A stretch of 7,162 nucleotides of DNA from NCBI GenBank assembly GCA_017548245.1, contig JAFYMU010000091.1, positions 1 through 7,162 of the forward strand, read 5' to 3'. This document shows, piece after piece, positions 1 to 6,083 of the stretch. The position numbers were made by a program, and so were the translations under genes. Within the stretch, counting starts at the first letter, position 1. Every line of letters starts with the position of its first letter. Below the pieces are notes generated by a model. The model was not told the DNA's origin, searched no databases, and worked only from the letters and a program-made list of their open reading frames with translations. Source of the stretch: Kiritimatiellia bacterium. Its GTDB lineage: Bacteria; Verrucomicrobiota; Kiritimatiellia; RFP12; DVOR01.

Positions 1-765
1 CATCAACTGCTCTATGCGGCTTTCGTATTCATCGTCTTCTCTCCGATTGCTTGTGGCTCCGATGGGGCCCCAGTGGTCGGGATCTTTGAAAATGAACACT
101 TCCGTTAATTGTTGACATCCTCTAAAAACATCTGTCCCAAATATAATATTAGGGGATGGGAGTACAAGTTTTGTCAAATGGGAACAACCCCAAAATGCGC
201 CATCGCCGATTTCTGTAATACTGTCGGGGAGAAGCATTGACGTAAGGCTTCTACAATCCAAAAATGCACGTGCCCCAATCGTTGTGAGCGTCTGGGGGAG
301 GCGAATTTCAGTTAAATTCTCACATTTCCAAAAGGCATAGTCGCCAATTCTTTTAACACCTTCAGGAATCCAAAGTGAGGTCAACTGTGTGCAACCGCAA
401 AATGCCTCATCACCAATCATCGTGACACCCTCTGGGATTGTTACCTCGGTGGCATCATTCGGCACACGGAGTAAAACCGTACCGTCTTCACTAAAACTAA
501 GTGCATCATCTTTGAGTTGAATAGCGGCATCAATAGGTGAGGGAGTTTTAGGTGTGGTGGCGGTTGATTTGACGACATCATAACCTCCATTGGGATTCAC
601 ACGGAGGTGACCTTCAGAAATTAAGCGGTCAACAATTGCGCAAGTCAGCTTGAACCAATGCGTGACTGCACGCTGAATGGTGGAGATGCAAAGATGGTCA
701 TGGCCCTGGATAAAGTCAAGAACTTTGGGATAATAAGCCTCTACATCAGGATGTGTGGTTTCCAT
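1..765 (-). CDS. FtsK-gamma-like winged helix plus BspA-type leucine-rich repeat protein (N-terminal part, runs off the window)
   Basis: The minus-strand frame is open from ATG at 765-763 to base 1: 255 codons with no stop, C-terminus outside the window. Residues about 7-65 resemble the FtsK gamma winged helix, with a Y-rich first helix, IQR at 30-32, IVDRLISEGHL at 44-54 and a GGYDVV wing. After a Thr/Pro-rich linker (67-77), five 23-residue units (105-127, 128-150, 151-173, 174-196, 197-219) follow the BspA/LRR_5 pattern LPxxxxxIGxxAFxxC. A sixth begins at 220 and then turns charged. No signal peptide or membrane segment is visible, so the protein is probably cytoplasmic, unlike most surface BspA repeats. 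I infer DNA binding through the N-domain and protein binding through the repeats; the true role is unknown. An in-frame ATG at 795-793 would add ten residues; 765 is preferred for the AGAGAAAG stretch nine bases upstream. Codons are more AT-rich than in greA, suggesting accessory DNA. Confidence 0.85.
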   Translation of the reverse strand, partial: METTHPDVEAYYPKVLDFIQGHDHLCISTIQRAVTHWFKLTCAIVDRLISEGHLRVNPNGGYDVVKSTATTPKTPSPIDAAIQLKDDALSFSEDGTVLLRVPNDATEVTIPEGVTMIGDEAFCGCTQLTSLWIPEGVKRIGDYAFWKCENLTEIRLPQTLTTIGARAFLDCRSLTSMLLPDSITEIGDGAFWGCSHLTKLVLPSPNIIFGTDVFRGCQQLTEVFIFKDPDHWGPIGATSNRREDDEYESRIEQLM

Positions 766-1025
766 TGAAGAACACTTTCTCTTTTCGCGATTCATTTTTT
801 GACGCTTTCGCGTGGCGGGATTCAACACATAAAAATGTGCCAAATCAAGTCAAAAACTGCAAGAAATTTTCTTCAAAAAAGGTATTTTTTTGGTTTTCGG
901 CCGTAAAAGGCGGTTATGCCTCTGTTGAGCGCTTAAAACTTTCCTTTTTCCATTTTGGCGAAAAACTACGTTTTAGCTGCGTATCACCTGCGTCATTTTC
1001 GCGCATGGATAACGCTCTTTAAAAA

Positions 1026-1307
1026 GGGCTCTTCGTGCATGAGTGTGGGTCAAATTTAGTGTCACAACATTCTCCGTGCCCTTGTTTTAGGCATTTGCAC
1101 ACAAATCCTTGGTTATGGAATTTCATTTGAAAATAGAAAAGCATTACAAAGCTGATAAGGATGTTAATGTTGAGATGAGTTGCAAACATGCGTCCGCCCG
1201 TCCAACCAGCTTTTGAGGGCGCTGGCCGACCGGACGCATTTTCACAACTCAACATCCTCTTCTCTTGTTAAGCGGTCCTTACGACCCACACTTATGCACG
1301 AAGCCCC
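1026..1307. repeat. MITE-like element bounded by 20-bp inverted repeats
   Basis: The sequence TTCGTGCATGAGTGTGGGTC at 1032-1051 is repeated in inverted orientation at 1283-1302 with one mismatch (G to A in the middle). Outside the core both ends run into G-rich GGGCT or GGGGC, so the likely outer limits are 1026 and 1307. The interior, about 230 bp, carries no transposase-like frame but does contain a second inverted repeat at 1158-1258. Short length, matching ends and lack of a gene fit a non-autonomous miniature element or an internally deleted insertion sequence. The GGGCTCTTCG end reminds me of ISL3-family termini, but that is from memory and unverified. I looked for an 8-bp target duplication and found none convincing (TTTAAAAA on the left, AGAAAATC on the right). 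Confidence 0.55.
1158..1258. repeat. Long imperfect inverted repeat inside the MITE-like element
   Basis: Paired blocks from outside in are AGGATGTT (1158-1165) with AACATCCT (1251-1258), GAGTTG (1177-1182) with CAACTC (1245-1250), ATGCGTCCG (1188-1196) with CGGACGCAT (1231-1239), GTC (1200-1202) with GAC (1228-1230), and CCAGC (1206-1210) with GCTGG (1221-1225). The loop is ten bases (1211-1220). Bulges, including an 11-base one at 1166-1176, interrupt the stem. As RNA or single-stranded DNA it would fold into a roughly 100-nt hairpin. No T-run follows on either strand, so it does not look like a terminator. Confidence 0.6.
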
Positions 1308-1342
1308 AGAAAATCAAGTTCTACAATTTGCAATAGAGCCAA

Positions 1343-1369
1343 TTTCCGTGTTTTCCGTGGTTTCGTCCA
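1343..1369. repeat. Short 9-bp imperfect tandem repeat (TTTCCGTG units)
   Basis: TTTCCGTGT, TTTCCGTGG and TTTCGTCCA follow one another without gaps; the first two differ only at the last base and the third is decayed. I recall TTCCGTG-rich strings of this kind as common intergenic sequence in several bacterial genomes, but cannot test that here. No function is assigned. Confidence 0.4.
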
Positions 1370-1470
1370 TCTGTACCGCTCCTATGGAGATGATACCAAA
1401 AAACGTGGAAAAGCGCAAATTTCACGATTTAGAAAAGTGTGAAATGAGAGCGAATTTGGGCGATTTTGGG

Positions 1471-1580
1471 GTCAAAGTGAGCTTCTTTTGCGAGCAAACT
1501 CAACTTACTTTGCGCTTCAATGTAACTTATGTTCAACTTCAATGTAAGTTACATTGAGGAGCAACATAACTTATGTTGCC
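1471..1580. repeat. Array of 22-bp imperfect palindromic units
   Basis: Five 22-bp units can be laid end to end at 1471, 1493, 1515, 1537 and 1559. Each is an imperfect palindrome centred on its 12th base, so the centres fall at 1482, 1504, 1526, 1548 and 1570. Across all five, A at unit positions 5, 6 and 10 and T at 13, 14, 18 and 19 are invariant, and these sets mirror each other about the centre. The last three units are clearest: the fourth has CAATGTAA and TTACATTG around a central G, and the fifth has GCAACATAA and TTATGTTGC around a central C. CTTCAATGTAA occurs exactly at 1515 and 1537, and AACTTATGTT at 1524 and 1568. Units three and four can also pair as a 15-bp stem (1515-1529 with 1545-1559). 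The first two units are weaker and were aligned by hand. A 22-bp spacing, two helical turns, would suit dimeric protein sites on one DNA face. No adjacent regulator gene is seen. Confidence 0.5.
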
Positions 1581-1667
1581 CCAAAAGGTGACTTTACAGA
1601 GACCCACAAGCGCGCCTTTTTCACCAAGGAAGCCGCTGTAGAGAAGTTGGCAAAGGCCATTTTTTGA
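1548..1667 (+). pseudogene. Possible C-terminal gene remnant of about 39 codons
   Basis: Just after an in-frame TAA at 1545-1547, this frame reads through to TGA at 1665-1667. Its last 25 or so codons (1590 onward) look coding: they use AAG, GCC, ACC, GAG and TTG as greA does, against an AT-rich background, and encode a charged helix-like tail (HKRAFFTKEAAVEKLAKAIF). There is no ATG or ribosome-binding site; the only start-like codon is TTG at 1554. I do not recognise the family. It may be the tail of a decayed gene whose front was lost near the palindrome array, or chance. The low confidence reflects the short length. Confidence 0.25.
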
Positions 1668-2052
1668 GATAAGTTATTGACAGTAAACGGGTTATTTGAA
1701 ATTTGCGAGTGTGAGCAAAAAGAACGAAATACGGCTCAAAACGCCCCAAAACACGGGAAGCAAGAAAAATTTTCATTTTCTCCATTTTGTGGTGTAAAAC
1801 CTTCAAAACGTGACAAAGCTGCGTATACCCAACAACAGGATTGCATCCCGCCCCCTGCTCCTTCCTTTACTCAAACGACTTGACAAAAATGCGTCATTGA
1901 AGGTGGATGGAGTCACCTCGTTGCGCAGATTGGGGGATTTTTGTGAATGTGGAACGTTTGGGTGACGTGGATAGGTTCTTTTTATTGTTCGCATTTTGTT
2001 GTCTTTTGGGTCTTTGATGGGGATGTGCGGAGGATGGTGGGCGGGTGGAGAT

Positions 2053-2081
2053 TTGATTTTTAAAATGTACTGTGGTATTAT
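2053..2081 (+). promoter_or_regulatory. Sigma70-type promoter of greA with extended -10
   Basis: A -35 box TTGATT (2053-2058, four of six consensus bases) is followed by a 17-bp spacer and a -10 box TATTAT (2076-2081, five of six). TG at 2073-2074, one base before the -10 box, makes it an extended -10. Transcription would start near 2088, giving a leader of about 80 nt before the greA ATG. The leader holds a small inverted repeat, ATTTCT at 2101-2106 and AGAAAT at 2113-2118, of doubtful importance. Confidence 0.7.
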
Positions 2082-2153
2082 TTTTGGGTTTTTCTGCGCG
2101 ATTTCTCAGTACAGAAATGGGCAGGAAATTAAAACGTAAGGCAGTTTATTTTT

Positions 2154-2158
2154 AAGGA
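2154..2158 (+). promoter_or_regulatory. Ribosome-binding site of greA
   Basis: AAGGA lies eight bases before the ATG at 2167, which supports that start codon. Confidence 0.75.
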
Positions 2159-2166
2159 CAAGTACG

Positions 2167-4305
2167 ATGGACAGAAAAGAATTTCAAATGCAAATCCAGA
2201 ATTTGCTCGAAGCAGAGACCATTGATGTCGCCGCCGTTACCACTTTGATTCGTGCACAGTTGGCTGATGATGCCAAGGCTGCACTCCAGGCTTTCACGAT
2301 GCTCATCGAAACGTTGGCTGAGAAGAAATCGTTGGCTGGCGCCGTGGATTGCGTTGCTTTTTATGATGCCAATAACGCTCAGTTGACGGGCTTTGATTTG
2401 AACCAGATGCGCGACCTCGTGCGTCGTTGCGCCGCTACGGATGCTGACAAGTTGTTGGTGGACTCGATTGGTTTAAACACGGCACTCGCTTCGGCTATCG
2501 TGCGTCGTTTGTCGGTGTTGTTGGCACTCAAGCCGGGCGCTTATGTGAATAGCCAGTCTTGGGGTTTTGGCCAGGTGCAGCAGATTGATGCCTTCGCTGG
2601 CAAGGTGATCATTGACTTCAACGGTAAGAAGGGCCATCCGATGAGCCTCACCGTGGCTGGTCAGAATCTCACCGTGGCTGACGAAGACCACTTGATGGTG
2701 CAGTACATGAAGGATCCTGAGAAGATCCGCAACATGGCTCCGGGCGACTTGGTGCGTTTGGCGATTCAGAGCTACGGCGAAATGTCCGTGGTGCGTTTGG
2801 CCGATCGTTTGGCTGAAACCAAGTTGGTCACGCCTGAAAATTGGAAGAAGTTCTGGGATTCTGCTCGTCGCAGCTTGAAGGCTGACAAGGCTAATCCGGT
2901 TGAAATCCCGACGAAGCGCACCGACCCCATCCGCCTCTTGGAAGCTGAAGAAGATTTTGGCGACAAGTGGTTGGCTCGTTTTGCTAAGCAGCGTGACATC
3001 AAGGCGATTTATGACGGCGTATTAGCATTCATTGAAGCGCATCAGAACGAGATTCCGGATTCGGCTGAAGACACGATTAAGAAACGCTTGCGCTTCGCAT
3101 TGAAGGGTGCTGACCGCACGGACTTCCCCCGTTATGCTCAGATCGCCATCTTGATGCGCAACTACGATCTCTCCACGGAAGCCGAACAGCAGGCTCAGGC
3201 CGCAACCATCGTTGAATGCGATGAAGAAGACAATCTCTTGTTGACGATGAAGGGCCTCCCCGCCCGTGACGTTAAGGCATTGGCGTCCTTCTTGGTGGCA
3301 GTGATGCCGGAAAGCAAGGCCATCCTTTTGGACCACCTCACGGCTTACAATAGCACGGCTTTGTCGGCCGTGTTGGAAGCGATGAAGGGCGATCCGGAAG
3401 CAACGGCTGCCGTTCGTAGCCTCTTGGCTTGCCAGGCGGCCCCCGTTCCGACCGTGGTGGTGTGGGCATTGCGTAACACGGATGACGGTTGGAAGTTGCC
3501 TCCGTTGAATGACTTGGTCACCCAGGCCATCCATATTGTGGAACAGCGTCTCTCGGGTGAAAGCCTCAAGATGCGCAACACCTTGCAGGGCTTCTTTGAT
3601 AACAAGAAGTGGCTGGAAGACATTTGCTCGAAGCTCACCGCCTTTGAACGTCAGATGATGTTTGAACGCATCCAAGCCTCGACCGCTTGGGAAGCCGCTT
3701 CGCAGCGTTCCATCTTGGTGCGTATGGTGAAGGAAGACTCCAAGTTGGCTCAGTTCCGCCGTCAGGTGAAGGCTCAGGTGGAACAGGAACACTTGACCTC
3801 GATGCGTTCGTTGACCGCCTTGAAGTTGGCCTACGACTACTTGGTCAACACCGAAATTCCGAAGAATACGCAGGATATCGCGACGGCTCGCAGCTTCGGC
3901 GACTTGCGCGAAAACTCGGAATATCAGTACGCCAAGGATCAGCAGCGTATGTTGATCTCGCGTCAGAGCGAAATGGCTCGTCGCTTGCAGATGTTGACCG
4001 CTTCGGACTTCGCCAATGTCTCTTGCGACACGGTGAAGCCGGGTACGCGCGTCACTGTGAAGACCGCCGCTGGCGAAATGACCTACTCCATCTTGGGTGA
4101 ACTCGACAGCGACGAAACGCTCAACATCATCTCCAGCCGTACGCGTTTGGCCATGGCATTGATCGACAATGCCGTCAACGCCACCGTGACGATTCCCACC
4201 GAAAAGGGTACCACGGAAGCCACGATTACGGCAATCGAACCGCTCGATGCGGCTGTTCAGGCTTGGTTGGCAGATGTTCCGACCAGCCACGAACCGAATG
4301 CCTAA
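2167..4305 (+). CDS. greA: Transcription elongation factor GreA, long PVC-type form
   Basis: This 712-residue protein ends in a complete GreA/GreB module. From about residue 540 there is the coiled coil whose tip carries GDLRENSEY (578-586); D579 and E582 correspond to the acidic pair that, in E. coli GreA, helps RNA polymerase cleave backtracked RNA. The FKBP-like C-domain follows from about 635 (VKPGTRVTV, later ISSRTRLAMALI). The roughly 540 residues in front are not in ordinary GreA (about 160 residues) but match the size and layout of the chlamydial protein (about 715). Within them a small beta-rich patch near W132 (SWGFGQV) precedes PENWKKFWDSARRSLK around residues 220-235, then a long mainly helical stretch. 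The expected role is restarting stalled RNA polymerase in the cytoplasm; the job of the N-terminal part is unknown. It has its own promoter and a good ribosome-binding site. The strong codon bias suggests high expression. Confidence 0.9.
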   Translation: MDRKEFQMQIQNLLEAETIDVAAVTTLIRAQLADDAKAALQAFTMLIETLAEKKSLAGAVDCVAFYDANNAQLTGFDLNQMRDLVRRCAATDADKLLVDSIGLNTALASAIVRRLSVLLALKPGAYVNSQSWGFGQVQQIDAFAGKVIIDFNGKKGHPMSLTVAGQNLTVADEDHLMVQYMKDPEKIRNMAPGDLVRLAIQSYGEMSVVRLADRLAETKLVTPENWKKFWDSARRSLKADKANPVEIPTKRTDPIRLLEAEEDFGDKWLARFAKQRDIKAIYDGVLAFIEAHQNEIPDSAEDTIKKRLRFALKGADRTDFPRYAQIAILMRNYDLSTEAEQQAQAATIVECDEEDNLLLTMKGLPARDVKALASFLVAVMPESKAILLDHLTAYNSTALSAVLEAMKGDPEATAAVRSLLACQAAPVPTVVVWALRNTDDGWKLPPLNDLVTQAIHIVEQRLSGESLKMRNTLQGFFDNKKWLEDICSKLTAFERQMMFERIQASTAWEAASQRSILVRMVKEDSKLAQFRRQVKAQVEQEHLTSMRSLTALKLAYDYLVNTEIPKNTQDIATARSFGDLRENSEYQYAKDQQRMLISRQSEMARRLQMLTASDFANVSCDTVKPGTRVTVKTAAGEMTYSILGELDSDETLNIISSRTRLAMALIDNAVNATVTIPTEKGTTEATITAIEPLDAAVQAWLADVPTSHEPNA

Positions 4306-4318
4306 TTGAAAGGTTTTC

Positions 4319-4353
4319 GTTTGACGCCGCCAGTTGATTCGGCGGCGTCAAAC
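4319..4353 (+). terminator. Hairpin between greA and the DHH gene (terminator-like or regulatory)
   Basis: GTTTGACGCCGCC (4319-4331) pairs perfectly with GGCGGCGTCAAAC (4341-4353), a 13-bp GC-rich stem with a nine-base loop, 14 bases after the greA stop. It is not followed by a run of T; the next bases are AAGTTTCCTCT and then the ATG of the next gene, only 11 bases from the stem. It could be a leaky terminator, an attenuator, a block to 3' exonucleases that stabilises greA mRNA, or a structure that affects translation of the next gene. Confidence 0.6.
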
Positions 4354-4364
4354 AAGTTTCCTCT

Positions 4365-5384
4365 ATGTCAGTAGATTCTCATCATAAAACCCGTGGCAAT
4401 GCCAAGCGCGTCCTTGAGACGTTGCGGGCGTATAAGCGGATTCTGATTACGGCTCACATGCGTCCGGATGGCGATGCAGTGGGAAGTTGCGTTGCAATGG
4501 CGCGCCTTCTCGAAGCCAATGGGTGGGAACCCACCGTGGCACTCTCGCCCATCGGAATGGGGCCGCCCAAATTCCTCACCGAGTATGCGCACGCGATTGC
4601 GCCAACCAACGTGAAGGCGCGTGACTATGACTGCGCACTCGTGTTGGACTGCGGTGGCTTAGATCGTTTGCCAGAAGGTCCGCTGCGTGACGCGGTCGCG
4701 CGTTTGCCGATTGTAAACATTGACCACCACGCCACCTCGCGTAAACCCTTTGGCGTCGCACGTTGGGTTGTGCCAGATGCAAGTAGCACGGGCGAACTCA
4801 TCTACCGTTTTGCCAAACGGAACCGTTGGACCTTTGACCGTGAAACGGCTGAAGCCCTTTGGGTTGCGATGGTCACCGATACCGGTCGCTTCGCCTACTC
4901 CTGCACGCAACCTTGCACCTTAAAGGCCGCAAGCGAAATCTTGGCGTGCGGTGTGGACTCCTCGGCCATCAATGACCGTCTTTACCTCTACACCAGCGAA
5001 GGGGCAACCTTGCTCAAGCGTAAGGCCTACGACTCCCTCACAACATGGATGCGTGGTCGCGTGGCTTACATCTGCTTAACGGCGCGTGATTTCCGTCGTG
5101 CAGGGGTGCCGAAGAGTGAAATCGAAGATGTGATTGACATCCCGCGTTCCATTCCCACGGCCCAAATCTCGCTCTTCTTCTATGAAACCAAGGATAAACC
5201 CGGCTTGACGCGCTTGAGTGTGCGTACCCGTGGTGACAATCCCGCCTTCTCGTCGGCCTCGATTGCCGAACACTTTGGCGGCGGTGGTCACTTGCGTGCA
5301 GCGGGTTGCGAAATCCCCTTGCCGCCGCGTAAGGCCATTGAAGTGGTCAAAGAATACGTGGCGACCCTCTTCGAAGAAGATTAA
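4365..5384 (+). CDS. nrnA: DHH/DHHA1 phosphoesterase, NrnA-type (oligoribonuclease / pAp phosphatase)
   Basis: This 339-residue protein has the size and full motif set of the NrnA branch of the DHH family. Such enzymes remove nucleotides from two- to five-base RNA fragments and often dephosphorylate pAp to AMP, using manganese. Metal-binding motifs are intact: H31 with D35 and D37 (HMRPDGDAVGS), D95 (VLDCGG), D120-H121-H122 (NIDHHATS) and D172 (VTDTGRFAY). The DHHA1 substrate-binding domain ends with GGGGH at 305-309, followed by RAAG. No signal peptide is seen, so it acts in the cytoplasm. The start at 4365 places the first motif at the usual distance from the N-terminus; no clear ribosome-binding site precedes it, only AAG within a hairpin-flanked leader. 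With 59 bp to greA and no room for a promoter after the hairpin, it probably depends on readthrough from greA or on a promoter inside greA. NrnA versus a close DHH relative cannot be settled from sequence alone. Confidence 0.85.
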   Translation: MSVDSHHKTRGNAKRVLETLRAYKRILITAHMRPDGDAVGSCVAMARLLEANGWEPTVALSPIGMGPPKFLTEYAHAIAPTNVKARDYDCALVLDCGGLDRLPEGPLRDAVARLPIVNIDHHATSRKPFGVARWVVPDASSTGELIYRFAKRNRWTFDRETAEALWVAMVTDTGRFAYSCTQPCTLKAASEILACGVDSSAINDRLYLYTSEGATLLKRKAYDSLTTWMRGRVAYICLTARDFRRAGVPKSEIEDVIDIPRSIPTAQISLFFYETKDKPGLTRLSVRTRGDNPAFSSASIAEHFGGGGHLRAAGCEIPLPPRKAIEVVKEYVATLFEED

Positions 5385-5405
5385 GGGATGCCTCCTTTAT
5401 TACAT

Positions 5406-5443
5406 AAACAACGCACGGCTTCGGTCGTGCGTTGTTTCTTTTT
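5406..5443 (+). terminator. Rho-independent terminator after the DHH gene
   Basis: A 14-bp stem (5406-5419 with 5424-5437, one G-U pair) closes on a UUCG tetraloop between C and G. Its 3' arm runs into TTTCTTTTT (5435-5443). It begins 22 bases after the stop codon at 5384 and should end the greA-nrnA transcript. Confidence 0.92.
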
Positions 5444-5533
5444 ACCCTTCGCAACCCCACGCGCATCCCACGTTTTTCCTCCCTTCAAGACGCAGCTTTT
5501 TCACTTTCCCTACCTTTCTACGACCCTTTCAAA
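5444..5533. other. Pyrimidine-rich spacer
   Basis: Between the terminator and the next promoter, the plus strand is about three-quarters C or T, with runs such as TTTTTCCTCCCTTC. It is followed at 5538-5561 by a weak inverted repeat (AAAACCTT and AAGGTTTT around an eight-base loop) that could be a minor second terminator. No coding frame here looks real. Confidence 0.4.
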
Positions 5534-5573
5534 AGAAAAAACCTTACTTTTACAAGGTTTTGAAGATTAATGC

Positions 5574-5602
5574 TTGATTTTTTGCTTGCAAAGGCGCATA
5601 CT
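5574..5602 (+). promoter_or_regulatory. Weak candidate promoter for the secreted protein-glgA unit
   Basis: TTGATT (5574-5579) and CATACT (5597-5602) are spaced by 17 bp, each matching four of six consensus bases. The strong terminator just upstream implies that a promoter lies between 5444 and 5627. This is the best-spaced pair I found, but the match is poor and other pairs are possible. Confidence 0.3.
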
Positions 5603-5626
5603 TTAAGGCGTTAAGGTTGCTATAGA

Positions 5627-6076
5627 ATGAAACAGATGAAACCCCTTTTCATACTGATTATGATTGCCTGCTCGTTCGGCAAAGCGTGGGCTTTGTCGGA
5701 GTTGGCCCAGTTTGCTGAAAAGCAAGAACAGATGATCCAGGCGCGTCTCGAACAGGAGAAAATCCCGTTACGTCGCCAACAGACTGAATTTCTTTACCGT
5801 CAAAGTTACGCCTCACGACTCCAGAAGGAACGGCAACATTGGTTGCGCAGTGGGAAGTTGACCACCGAGAAGGTGGAAGCCCTCCGCGCAGAACGCAAAG
5901 CCCTCCTTGAACAACTCGAGGCACTTGACCAGAAAATCGCGGAAGCTTCGTTAGAAGCCCCCGAAATGATTGAGCTTCAGGCCATTGAAGAGGCCAACAA
6001 CAATCGCATCGAAGCGTTGCGGAAGAGTATTATGCCAGACCTTGAGCAACCCTCTACACCAAACGCCGAGCATTAA
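5627..6076 (+). CDS. Small secreted coiled-coil protein of unknown function
   Basis: This 149-residue protein starts with a typical signal peptide: MKQMK, a hydrophobic core (PLFILIMIAC) and AWA at 20-22, with cleavage likely after A22. The mature part, about 127 residues, is almost wholly charged and helical. It is rich in E, Q, K and R with heptad-like leucines (residues about 26-65 and 76-135, for example RKALLEQLEALDQKIAEA), so a periplasmic or envelope coiled coil is expected. C15 follows MIA, a poor lipobox, so a lipoprotein is possible but less likely. I do not recognise the family. The start at 5627 has TAAGG ten bases upstream; a second ATG at 5636 would remove three residues and leave the signal peptide intact. 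It lies 20 bp before glgA on the same strand, so the two are probably co-transcribed; this alone does not show a role in glycogen metabolism. Confidence 0.75.
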   Translation: MKQMKPLFILIMIACSFGKAWALSELAQFAEKQEQMIQARLEQEKIPLRRQQTEFLYRQSYASRLQKERQHWLRSGKLTTEKVEALRAERKALLEQLEALDQKIAEASLEAPEMIELQAIEEANNNRIEALRKSIMPDLEQPSTPNAEH

Positions 6077-6083
6077 TTCAACC

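Larger units (their letters stand above)
766..2052. other. AT-rich intergenic region without a complete gene
   Basis: This 1.3-kb stretch separates the divergent LRR gene and greA. Open frames here (for example 1180-1557 plus, 1677-1883 plus, 1803-1994 minus) lack ribosome-binding sites, recognisable domains and the codon preference of the flanking genes, so I treat them as chance. It does contain the inverted-repeat element at 1026-1307, the TTTCCGTG repeat at 1343-1369, the palindrome array at 1471-1580 and a possible gene remnant at 1548-1667, listed separately. In the rest (766-1025 and 1668-2007) I see only T- and A-rich sequence with no recognisable feature. A clear promoter for the minus-strand LRR gene was not found. 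Confidence 0.7.

Noticed and set aside
1247..1273. ACTCAAC followed by GTTAAGC, matching the outer consensus of an integron attC site
   Set aside because: The two boxes are only 27 bp apart from end to end, too short for attC, and no cassette gene or integrase is present.
1180..1557. A 125-codon plus-strand frame in the intergenic region
   Set aside because: It crosses half of the MITE-like element and several units of the palindrome array, lacks a ribosome-binding site and shows no domain or host codon preference.
1471..1580. The 22-bp repeat array considered as a CRISPR
   Set aside because: The repeats are directly adjacent with no spacers, are degenerate, and no cas gene is present.
1677..1710. 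A perfect TTGACA -35 box at 1677-1682
   Set aside because: No acceptable -10 box lies 15-18 bp downstream and no gene follows, so it is probably chance.
949..1826. Possible diverged direct repeat: TCCATTTTG plus AGCTGCGTAT at 949-984 and again at 1781-1826
   Set aside because: Only these two short words match, at different spacing (26 and 36 bp), in AT-rich sequence. That is not enough to claim duplication.
3022..4290. A 422-codon open frame antisense to greA
   Set aside because: The opposite strand has intact Gre motifs, a ribosome-binding site and strong codon bias. The antisense frame is rich in H, R, Q and G with no domain, as expected from a biased gene read backwards.
5627..5671. Lipoprotein signal in the small secreted protein (C15)
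   Set aside because: The residues before the cysteine (MIA) fit a lipobox poorly, whereas AWA at 20-22 is a good ordinary cleavage site. The possibility is noted but not called.
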